Source: an uncultured bacterium
GTDB taxonomy: Bacteria > CALINM01
DNA length: 19,986 bases
NCBI GenBank assembly: GCA_938045315.1
Contig: CALINM010000133.1
Coordinates: 1 to 19,986 of the forward strand
Direction: 5' to 3'
Positions 7,279-13,792 of the stretch are shown piece after piece (position 1 is the stretch's first letter; each line of letters begins with the position of its first letter). A program made the translations under genes and the position numbers. The notes under the pieces were generated by a model that worked only from the letters and a program-made list of their open reading frames with translations, had not been told where the DNA came from and did no database searches.

Positions 7279-7950
7279 CTATTTGTAAAACTTGATTAAC
7301 GTTTCAGGCTTAAAACCTAAAAAGAATAGAAGAACGATTATAACATTTTTCATGCTATGTAGTATGGGATACATTATACTTCCTCTCTCAAGCTTCCTTG
7401 CTGAAACTATAATATTTTTTTTAACTTTCTTTATTTTACCCCTTTTTCTTAACCTTATGATAAAATCAAGATCTTCTAAAAATGGATAGTTTTTAAAACT
7501 ACCTATCTTACTGCATAACACTTTTCTAAAAAAAATGCCCTGATCCCCATAGGGTAAATGGAAAATCATTGATCTCAAATTCGCAAAAAATTCTACAAGT
7601 TTTACTGCTGTCCTTTCAGAATCAAATTTTAGCCTAAAAAAGCCCCCAACTTCATCTTCCTTTAACGAAAAATCATCTATAACAACATCTTCAGCCAATA
7701 AAGTATCTGCATGCATAACAAGTATTGTATCTCCCCTGCTTATATCAATCCCTTTGCTAATCTGAGCTCCTCTGCTTTTTGTAGTTTTGAGTATTTTACA
7801 GTTGTAAGTTTCTGCTATCTTTATTGTATTATCTTGACTCCCCCCATCAACAATAATTATCTCAAAGGGATTTAGTTTACTAAGTCTAATAAGTGTTTTT
7901 TCAAGATAACAGCCTTCATTTATTACGGGAATTACAACTGACAACTTCAA
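7279..7950 (-). CDS. GT2 glycosyltransferase, TIGR04283-like (rSAM/selenodomain-associated, arsenosugar type)
   Basis: This 223-residue family-2 glycosyltransferase has the landmarks of the TIGR04283 group: SVVIPVINE at the N-terminus, the nucleotide-binding IIIVDGGSQDNT (31-42), SRGAQ (59-63), the metal-binding HADT (80-83), NLRS (124-127), GDQGIFFR (135-142), the acidic LEDLDF (158-163) and SARKLERGS (183-191). One hydrophobic segment near 203-212 could associate with membrane. The family is named for its co-occurrence with the ArsS-type radical SAM protein and is annotated as an arsenosugar biosynthesis glycosyltransferase. Here it is directly upstream of the ArsM-ArsS fusion, with an 11 bp gap. 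The sugar donor and acceptor are unknown. The start is TTG 7950: an in-frame TGA lies nine bases upstream, and the TTG overlaps the TGA of the rhodanese gene. Confidence 0.88.
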   Translation of the reverse strand: MKLSVVIPVINEGCYLEKTLIRLSKLNPFEIIIVDGGSQDNTIKIAETYNCKILKTTKSRGAQISKGIDISRGDTILVMHADTLLAEDVVIDDFSLKEDEVGGFFRLKFDSERTAVKLVEFFANLRSMIFHLPYGDQGIFFRKVLCSKIGSFKNYPFLEDLDFIIRLRKRGKIKKVKKNIIVSARKLERGSIMYPILHSMKNVIIVLLFFLGFKPETLIKFYK

Positions 7951-8360
7951 TTTATCTCACAAAGCCCCGTATGGGGGAACCCCTGAATTCCCCCTTCCAA
8001 AATGAATAGTCTTTTTTCACTAATGCCCATGCTCTTAATATAATCGTATGTATTTTTTGCAGCTCCAGCACCCCTTGGACAAATAATCACAATGTCTAAC
8101 TCATCTTTTTTTATTTTTTCTATAAGGGCATCTAACTTTTTTCTATCTTCTTCTGTTTTAACTGGATAGGCCCCCGTTCCAAAAGAACCTTTAATATGTT
8201 TTTTCTGAAAATCTTCTGGTTTTTGAACATCTAAAATATGCATTTTTTTTCCGCTCTCAACCCATTTTTTAAACTCGTTAGCATTAATAAAATTATAGTT
8301 TTGGGCTTCTACAGACCTTGCAAGAACAACAAAAAATAAAAATAAAAGTACTTTCTTAAT
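7947..8360 (-). CDS. Exported single-domain rhodanese-like protein with apparent ATT start
   Basis: The protein is 137 residues if translation begins at ATT 8360. The N-terminus (Met/Ile-KKVLLFLFFVVLARSVEA, cleavage likely after Ala19) is a clear Sec signal peptide, followed by the rhodanese start 'INANEFKKWVESGKK', the core HILDVQ, the substrate-region AYPVKT and the active-site loop ICPRGAGAA with catalytic Cys94. Rhodaneses carry persulfide sulfur; single-domain exported forms serve periplasmic sulfur or metalloid chemistry. A perfect AGGAGG (8372-8367) lies six bases before the ATT. An in-frame TAA lies just before the AGGAGG, and no ATG, GTG or TTG occurs between that TAA and the ATT. 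The first internal ATG (8243, residue 40) would remove the signal peptide and the first strand and has no clear ribosome site. The gene sits 10 bp after the YdjY-domain gene and overlaps the glycosyltransferase start. Confidence 0.83.
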   Translation of the reverse strand: MKKVLLFLFFVVLARSVEAQNYNFINANEFKKWVESGKKMHILDVQKPEDFQKKHIKGSFGTGAYPVKTEEDRKKLDALIEKIKKDELDIVIICPRGAGAAKNTYDYIKSMGISEKRLFILEGGIQGFPHTGLCEIN

Positions 8361-8370
8361 ATTTTTCCTC

Positions 8371-9015
8371 CTACTTTAGTTTATAAATTAAAATTATGGG
8401 ATAACCATCTTTAGTAGGTAAAATTTCTTTATTACCCTTAAAGTGTGAATTAGGTAATATGAACCTTTGTATAGAATTAGTCATAGGATAAACAGCATTA
8501 CTTGTAATAGAAATCCAGCAACTTTCCAAGCATGTAATACAACCTGTTTTTTGTTCTTCTGAAGCCCTTCTGTTGCCCCCAAACCTTATTTTAAACCCCT
8601 TACCTGTAGAATCCTCGAATATTTGTTTCAGAGAATACTCTTTACCATCAACTAAAGCTGTTACTTCAAGTTCATCTCCTTCTACATATTTGCCCACACT
8701 ATCTTTATTCAAGTTGTTGCCCGGTATTGCACCTATTTTAATAAGGGCATCATAAAAATCAAGTTGGTTAACATATGCCTTTAGAATTGCCCTATCTCCA
8801 AATCTACCATCTTTAAAAACTACTCCCCAGTGAACAGTGGGCTGATAAAGATGCATCACATTAAGCTCAGTATAAATAAGAACTTTCTTATCCTTCTCAT
8901 CGATAAGAAGGGGTGTTTCTTTATTGGGTAAAAAATCCTTCTTCAATGAATATGCTTCAAATAAGGTAAATAACATAGCTCCCATCACAATACAGAGCTG
9001 AATTAACCTTTTCAT
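8371..9015 (-). CDS. YdjY-domain exported protein with CxxCxxxC motif
   Basis: This 214-residue protein is first in the ArsS-type operon. A signal peptide or anchor covers residues 1-22. The body matches the YdjY domain pattern: TPLLIDEKDKKVLIYTELN, YQPTVHWGVVFKDGRFGD, a 'YDALIKIGAIPGNNL' segment and, near the C-terminus, TGCITCLESCWISITSNAV with Cys159, Cys162 and Cys166. Proteins with this domain are found in anaerobes but I know of no established reaction. The cysteine motif suggests Fe-S binding or thiol/metalloid chemistry outside the cytoplasm. It has ATG start 9015 with no Shine-Dalgarno sequence; a -10-like hexamer six bases upstream suggests a leaderless message. Its stop codon lies in the ribosome-binding region of the rhodanese gene, so the two exported proteins are probably made together. 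Confidence 0.78.
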   Translation of the reverse strand: MKRLIQLCIVMGAMLFTLFEAYSLKKDFLPNKETPLLIDEKDKKVLIYTELNVMHLYQPTVHWGVVFKDGRFGDRAILKAYVNQLDFYDALIKIGAIPGNNLNKDSVGKYVEGDELEVTALVDGKEYSLKQIFEDSTGKGFKIRFGGNRRASEEQKTGCITCLESCWISITSNAVYPMTNSIQRFILPNSHFKGNKEILPTKDGYPIILIYKLK

Positions 9016-9021
9016 GTTTTT

Positions 9022-9050
9022 ATTTTACTGATTTGGAAAACTATCGTCTA
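9022..9050 (-). promoter_or_regulatory. Candidate promoter of the ArsS-type operon (leaderless)
   Basis: On the minus strand TAGACG (9050-9045, four of six -35 matches) is followed after 17 bp by TAAAAT (9027-9022, five of six -10 matches). The ATG begins six bases beyond the -10, where the transcript would be expected to start. No Shine-Dalgarno sequence precedes the ATG, which agrees with a leaderless message. AT-richness makes chance matches likely. Confidence 0.4.
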
Positions 9051-9080
9051 ATTGGTAATATAAATTGATCAAACTAATTT

Positions 9081-9097
9081 AATAGAAACTATCTATT
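9081..9097. promoter_or_regulatory. Inverted repeat in divergent intergenic spacer, possible operator
   Basis: AATAGA-AACTA-TCTATT is a 6-5-6 inverted repeat, extending imperfectly to TTTAATAGA/TCTATTTAAA. It lies mid-way between two divergent genes; an 8-bp palindrome TTGATCAA (9065-9072) is nearby. A shared regulator could bind here, but in such AT-rich DNA both could be chance. Confidence 0.25.
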
Positions 9098-9142
9098 TAA
9101 AATATTTCAATCTTTTGATAAATCATTGAAATCACTTTTTTA

Positions 9143-9172
9143 TATACAAAAATCAATTTTACAAATTATAAT
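9143..9172 (+). promoter_or_regulatory. Candidate promoter of the B12/radical SAM-kinase operon (leaderless)
   Basis: A perfect TATAAT (9167-9172) is preceded after 18 bp by TATACA (9143-9148, four of six). The GTG start at 9179 is six bases beyond the -10, at the expected transcription start, and no Shine-Dalgarno sequence is visible. This mirrors the arrangement on the other side of the spacer. Confidence 0.45.
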
Positions 9173-9178
9173 AGTTTT

Positions 9179-10420
9179 GTGAAAATCAAGGTTTTTTTTG
9201 TAAAAAAAAGAGATAATTTTTATAGTTTGGCCACTTTATATGCTGCTATTGAAAAAATTGAAAATATTTATCCAGAAATAATTCCCTATCCCTGCTTGTT
9301 AGAATTAAACATAAAAAATATGCCCTATGACAAAATCCTTTTTTGTTTTTCCTATAATACAATTTCCTTTTACAACGAACTTGAAGAGTCAGAAAGATAT
9401 TTAAAAAAATTCAAATACGATAACACTTTGTTTATAGCTGGAGGTCCTCATCCCTCTGCAAAACCTGAAGAAGTTATAAACATAGGTTTTGATACAGTAA
9501 TAGTTGGGGAGGGGGAGCAAGCTTTAATAGATTTAATTGAAATGTTAAAACAAAATATATTACCTCCAAAGATTATCAGAAAATCCATTGATAATTTGGA
9601 TAAATTCTCATCATTCCCCTCGAAATCTTCCCTATATAAACCCATAGAAATTACTCGCGGTTGCCCGTACGGTTGCTATTTTTGTCAAACTAGCTATCTT
9701 TTTTCAAAAAAATTGAAACATAGAAGCATTGAAGATATTAAAAATCATGTGAGTTTAGCATTCGAAAGAGGGATCAGAGATTTTAGATTTATAACACCAA
9801 ACGCATTAGCTTATTTAAGTAATACAAATAAAACTCACTTAACTGCTATAAAAGATTTACTTTCTTCCATTAGAAGCATTATTAAAGACAAAGGAAGAAT
9901 TTTTTTTGGCACTTTTCCTTCAGAAATAAGACCTGAATTTGTAAATGAAGAAGTAATAAAAATTTTAAAAGATTATGTAGATAATAAAACACTTCACATA
10001 GGTCTTCAATCGGGTAGTGAAGCAATGCTTAAAAAGGCTCACAGAGGACACACTGTTAAAGATGTAATTAATGCAATGGATGTTTCACTAAAAGGAGGAT
10101 TTAAAGTAGATATTGACATTATTTTAGGCATGCCGAATGAAACTCATGAGGATATGCAAAAAACAATAAACTTTATAAAAAATTACTCTAACGAAAAAGT
10201 CAATTTTCATGTTCATTACTATATACCATTACCCGGTACTCCATGGGCTAATTTTCCACCTACACCATTGCCAGAAAATGTAAAGAAAGAATTAGAAATA
10301 CTGGTAGGAAAAGGGAGGTTATGGGGGGCATGGAAACGCCAGATGGAGTTTTTTAGACTCATTGAAACAAAAAAAAATTTAAATAATAAAACTTTAGATT
10401 TAAAATTAACCACATGTTAG
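9179..10420 (+). CDS. B12-binding-domain/radical SAM protein, MJ_1487-like (TIGR04013 type)
   Basis: This 413-residue protein has a degenerate cobalamin-binding-like N-terminal domain ending in FIAGGPHPSAKPEE (85-98) and VIVGEGEQAL (107-116). A radical SAM core follows, with C162-x3-C166-x2-C169 in the motif ITRGCPYGCYFCQTS. Other core elements are HIGLQSGSE, DIDIILGMPNET and the late YYIPLPGTPW. The layout and motifs fit the MJ_1487 group of cobalamin-type radical SAM proteins, whose reaction is not established as far as I know. A DXHH cobalamin ligand is not evident, so B12 may not bind by the classic base-off mode. The start is GTG 9179, directly after a TATAAT box, with no ribosome binding site. 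The gene overlaps the downstream kinase start by 7 bp (ATGTTAG), implying coupled expression with a signalling protein. Confidence 0.82.
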   Translation: MKIKVFFVKKRDNFYSLATLYAAIEKIENIYPEIIPYPCLLELNIKNMPYDKILFCFSYNTISFYNELEESERYLKKFKYDNTLFIAGGPHPSAKPEEVINIGFDTVIVGEGEQALIDLIEMLKQNILPPKIIRKSIDNLDKFSSFPSKSSLYKPIEITRGCPYGCYFCQTSYLFSKKLKHRSIEDIKNHVSLAFERGIRDFRFITPNALAYLSNTNKTHLTAIKDLLSSIRSIIKDKGRIFFGTFPSEIRPEFVNEEVIKILKDYVDNKTLHIGLQSGSEAMLKKAHRGHTVKDVINAMDVSLKGGFKVDIDIILGMPNETHEDMQKTINFIKNYSNEKVNFHVHYYIPLPGTPWANFPPTPLPENVKKELEILVGKGRLWGAWKRQMEFFRLIETKKNLNNKTLDLKLTTC

Positions 10421-12423
10421 AAAAAACTAAAGTTAAAAAACCAATTTTACAAATTTCTTTATACATTCTTTGTATAGCAATGTTTGCTCAATTTTCTTTA
10501 AGTCTTGTTCTTAATATTGTAGGCTACTATTTAGATATGAAAGAGACCCTTCGAAAAACTGGTGAATCCAAAATCGATAAAATTAACCATTTTATTGAAA
10601 GAATTGTATCCTTAGGAGTACCTATTAGTGAGATACCTCAGCTAAATCAAGAATTAGAAAAAGAAGTAAAGGACGATATTTTTCAATTCTTTACTGTTAT
10701 TGATGAAAATAATAATATTTTATACCATAGCGATCCCATAGTAGTGGGCACAAAATTTCCAGTGGAACAAAGCAAATTGGTGTCAAAAAAAGAACTTAAA
10801 GCAGAAATATTCCCTTACAATGACGTTTTTTTAATCGCTAAACCAATTTATGATTATAAAAAAACAAAAATAGGATTTATTATAGCAGCATATTCGCCAG
10901 TAGTAATTTATAAAAAAGTACTCTGGGTTTTTCTAAGAGCTTCGTTAGCTTTCTTCATAACAGGCATGTTAGGCATCGCTCTAATTGTTTATTTTTATAG
11001 ACGTAAGATACAAAAGCCATTAACAAAACTTCTTGAAGGGCTTGAGAAATTTAAAGCAGGACAATTTGAAGAATTAGAAACAATAGATGAAGATTCTGAA
11101 ATTGGTGCAGTTATAACATCTATTAACAGCATGGTTACAACTCTTAAAAATACCTTTATTGAGAAAGAAACATTACTGAATAAACTAAAAAATGAAGAAG
11201 AGAAACTAAGAAAGATAATAGAAAAAACTGAGATGGGTATCGCAGTAATAAAAAATGATAAATTTGTTTTTGTAAACCCCGGATTTATGAAAATATTAAA
11301 GATTGACTACGCCTATCATTTGATTGGAAAAAGTATATATGATTTCTTTTCACCCAGTGAAAGATTTTATTATCGCGAGGCATTCAATGAAGTTTTGGAA
11401 AAAGGTGAAAGAAAAACTTTTGATAGTGTCAAAATGTATGATGCTAATAATAACGAAATATATTGCACTCTTGAAGCTTCCCTTCTTGAAACTTCTGAAT
11501 GGGGCAAAAAACTTTTGAACTTGACTTTCCAGAATATAACCGAAAAAGTATTTTATATGGAAGAGTTGAAAGCAAAAAATAAAGAATTGGAACAAATGAT
11601 CGAGAAGTATAAATCAACACAACTGGCTTTACAAGTTGCCAATGAAAAGTTAGAAAATGCACTTAGTGCTGTTGAAAAAGCTAATGAAGAATTGAAAAAG
11701 ATTGATAATATGAAAGATATTTTCTTCTCTACAATTACTCATGAACTTAAAACACCTCTTTCTTTAATTCATGGATATATCAGTATTTTAAAATCTGATA
11801 ATAATATAAAGTCATCCAGCATGACTATGGATATTGTAAATGCTATTGAAAGAGGTGCAAAGAGGCTCACAAGTTTAACAGAAGAGATAATGGAACTTAT
11901 GAAAATTCGTTCAGGCAAGTTGGTTCTTAATCCCACCCTTACTTACTTAAAGTTTATTTTAACACCCCTTATAAGTGAGTTAGAGCCTCTTTTAAAATCA
12001 AAAAACTTAAAAGTTGAACTTGTTAATATAGAACAAATGCCCCTATTAAACTTAGACATAAAAAAGTTTGAAACTGCATTAAGAAATATTCTCGTAAATA
12101 GTGTTAAGTATTGCAAAGAAAATGGAAAAATAACAATCAGTAGCTCCATTGAAGCGGAAGGAGAAAATAAGTATGTTAAAATTGCTATAAACGATGAAGG
12201 ATGCGGGATTTCGTCATTTAACATTGAAAAAATTTTTACTGAATTTTTCACTCTTCCGCCACCTCAAGCTGGTAAAGAGTTACCAATCAGAGGAACTGGG
12301 TTGGGGTTATCAATTGCAAAAGGTATTATTGAAGCCCATGGTGGAAAAATATGGGCAGAAAGCCCTGGATATGATCCTGAAAAAAATCCTGGTACTACTT
12401 TTTATGTAAAAATACCTATTTAA
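10414..12423 (+). CDS. Membrane sensor histidine kinase with extracytoplasmic, HAMP and PAS domains
   Basis: The 669-residue protein has TM1 at about 10-38, an extracytoplasmic sensor region (40-165, with the dCache/sCache-like pattern FTVIDENNNILYHSDP) and TM2 at about 168-195. A HAMP linker follows (200-250), then a PAS domain (265-375, MGIAVIKNDKFVFVNPGF), a coiled coil (383-432) and HisKA with phospho-acceptor His443 (STITHELKTPLS). The HATPase domain carries N-box Asn562, DEGCG (594-598) and GTGLGLS (627-633). It should autophosphorylate His443 on sensing an external or PAS-borne signal. No response regulator is encoded in the window, so it is an orphan here. ATG 10414 lies within the end of the radical SAM gene, and the kinase's stop overlaps the end of convergent selA by 8 bp. 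The ligand is unknown. Confidence 0.93.
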   Translation: MLEKTKVKKPILQISLYILCIAMFAQFSLSLVLNIVGYYLDMKETLRKTGESKIDKINHFIERIVSLGVPISEIPQLNQELEKEVKDDIFQFFTVIDENNNILYHSDPIVVGTKFPVEQSKLVSKKELKAEIFPYNDVFLIAKPIYDYKKTKIGFIIAAYSPVVIYKKVLWVFLRASLAFFITGMLGIALIVYFYRRKIQKPLTKLLEGLEKFKAGQFEELETIDEDSEIGAVITSINSMVTTLKNTFIEKETLLNKLKNEEEKLRKIIEKTEMGIAVIKNDKFVFVNPGFMKILKIDYAYHLIGKSIYDFFSPSERFYYREAFNEVLEKGERKTFDSVKMYDANNNEIYCTLEASLLETSEWGKKLLNLTFQNITEKVFYMEELKAKNKELEQMIEKYKSTQLALQVANEKLENALSAVEKANEELKKIDNMKDIFFSTITHELKTPLSLIHGYISILKSDNNIKSSSMTMDIVNAIERGAKRLTSLTEEIMELMKIRSGKLVLNPTLTYLKFILTPLISELEPLLKSKNLKVELVNIEQMPLLNLDIKKFETALRNILVNSVKYCKENGKITISSSIEAEGENKYVKIAINDEGCGISSFNIEKIFTEFFTLPPPQAGKELPIRGTGLGLSIAKGIIEAHGGKIWAESPGYDPEKNPGTTFYVKIPI

Positions 12424-13792
12424 GAGTAAAAATACTAGTTAAAATTTCTCCAAGAATTGGTATTTCTTCATCTTTAACAGTTCTTAGATCAATTAAACAA
12501 GCGTTTTCCTTTCTTCTTACAACCACAGGTGGTGTTGTATTTAAAAGCTTTTTTGCCAGATCTTCTTCTGTCATTGCAGGATGGTTAATTTTTAAAACCC
12601 ATGTTTTTAATTCTACATCAGGAAGGCTACCACCTCCTGGCGTTGAATAATCAGTTGTTAATTTTAAAAACTGCCTATCAATTTTATTTTTTAATATTTT
12701 TAAAAGCTTCCTTCCCCTTTTTTCTATTTTATCAATAGGTTCAAGCAACATATTTAGAGCAGGAGAATACTCATATAAACCCAGTGTTAAATAATAAAAT
12801 AATCTTTCAAGATAATAAATGGTAAATTTATCAGACCTCAAGGCTCTATAAAGGGGGTTTTTCTTCATTTTTTCTATGAGATCTTTTTTCCCTACAATTA
12901 TTCCTGCCTGTATTCCACCTAAGAGTTTATCTCCACTAAAAGATACGATATCAACCCCCTTACTTATTTCTTCATTTATTATTGGTTCCTCTTTACTAAT
13001 ATTTTTTACAGCATAAATTGCACCACTTCCTATATCAAAATAAAAGGGTATGTTATATTTTTTTGACAACTCCACTAATTTTAATGATGGTACCTCTTCT
13101 GTAAAACCCTTTAATACAAAATTACTGCGATGTACTTTTAATATTAGCCCCGTATCATTATTTATAGCTTTTTCATAATCAATAACTTTAGTCTTATTTG
13201 TAGTTCCTACTTCTTTAAGTATTGCACCTGAAGCTCTCATAATTTCTGGCACTCTAAAAGAACCACCTATTTCAACAAGCTCTCCCCTTGAAACTATAAC
13301 TTCTTTGCCTTCTGATATTGTATTTAAAATTAGCAAGCATGCTGATGCATTATTGTTAACAACCAGGATATCCTCTGCATCAAATAAATCAGCCTTTAAA
13401 TGTTTTAGTCGTGAGCCCCTTTTACCTTCCTTTAGTTCGAACTCTAAATCAGAATAATTACAAATTAATGGTTTTATTTCATCAACTATTCTCTCTGAAA
13501 GGGGAGCTCTTCCCAGATTGGTATGAATTATTGTACCTGTAGCATTAATAACCCTACTTATTTTTGAGGAAGTTATTTTTTTTATGAAAATTTTTAAATT
13601 TTTCTCAAAGTTTTCCTCTGAAAACAGATCATCTTTTTCATTAAATGTCCCATTTCTAATAGATGATCTTTGTTCATTTAGCATAAGGTTGATTGCTTTT
13701 TTTACAATTTCTTTAGGATAATCAAAAACCTTGACCTCTTCTCTTTCTAATAGGACATCAACTTTGGGCAGGTAATCTCTAAATTTGTTCAT
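12416..13792 (-). CDS. selA: L-seryl-tRNA(Sec) selenium transferase SelA
   Basis: This 458-residue PLP enzyme converts seryl-tRNA(Sec) to selenocysteinyl-tRNA(Sec) using selenophosphate. Motifs are typical: RVINATGTIIHTNLGRAPLS (80-99), YSDLEFELKEGKRGSR (113-128), NNNASACLLIL (146-156), SRGELVEIGGSFRVPEIM (168-185), VGTTNKT (195-201), HRSNF (221-225), FDIGSGA (252-258) and the PLP-binding Lys289 in SFSGDKLLGG. Length is normal for bacterial SelA. It shows that the organism probably makes selenoproteins. selB, selD and tRNA-Sec are not in the window. ATG 13792 overlaps the upstream stop (ATGA), making it the last gene of the dprA-to-selA run. Its stop overlaps the convergent histidine kinase by 8 bp, leaving no room for a conventional terminator between them. 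Confidence 0.96.
   Translation of the reverse strand: MNKFRDYLPKVDVLLEREEVKVFDYPKEIVKKAINLMLNEQRSSIRNGTFNEKDDLFSEENFEKNLKIFIKKITSSKISRVINATGTIIHTNLGRAPLSERIVDEIKPLICNYSDLEFELKEGKRGSRLKHLKADLFDAEDILVVNNNASACLLILNTISEGKEVIVSRGELVEIGGSFRVPEIMRASGAILKEVGTTNKTKVIDYEKAINNDTGLILKVHRSNFVLKGFTEEVPSLKLVELSKKYNIPFYFDIGSGAIYAVKNISKEEPIINEEISKGVDIVSFSGDKLLGGIQAGIIVGKKDLIEKMKKNPLYRALRSDKFTIYYLERLFYYLTLGLYEYSPALNMLLEPIDKIEKRGRKLLKILKNKIDRQFLKLTTDYSTPGGGSLPDVELKTWVLKINHPAMTEEDLAKKLLNTTPPVVVRRKENACLIDLRTVKDEEIPILGEILTSIFTLK

Noticed and set aside
8121-8243. ATG at 8243 as the rhodanese start
   Set aside because: It would remove the signal peptide and first strand of the fold, and it lacks a clear ribosome binding site, whereas a consensus AGGAGG precedes the signal peptide.
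3828-9015. Calling the ArsS-type operon an arsenic resistance island
   Set aside because: No arsR, arsC, arsB or acr3 is present; only biosynthesis-type families are seen, so resistance is not supported.
9061-9130. Small RNA gene or riboswitch in the divergent spacer
   Set aside because: Only short AT-rich inverted repeats are visible, with no G+C-rich stems or terminator; a chance origin or an operator is more likely.
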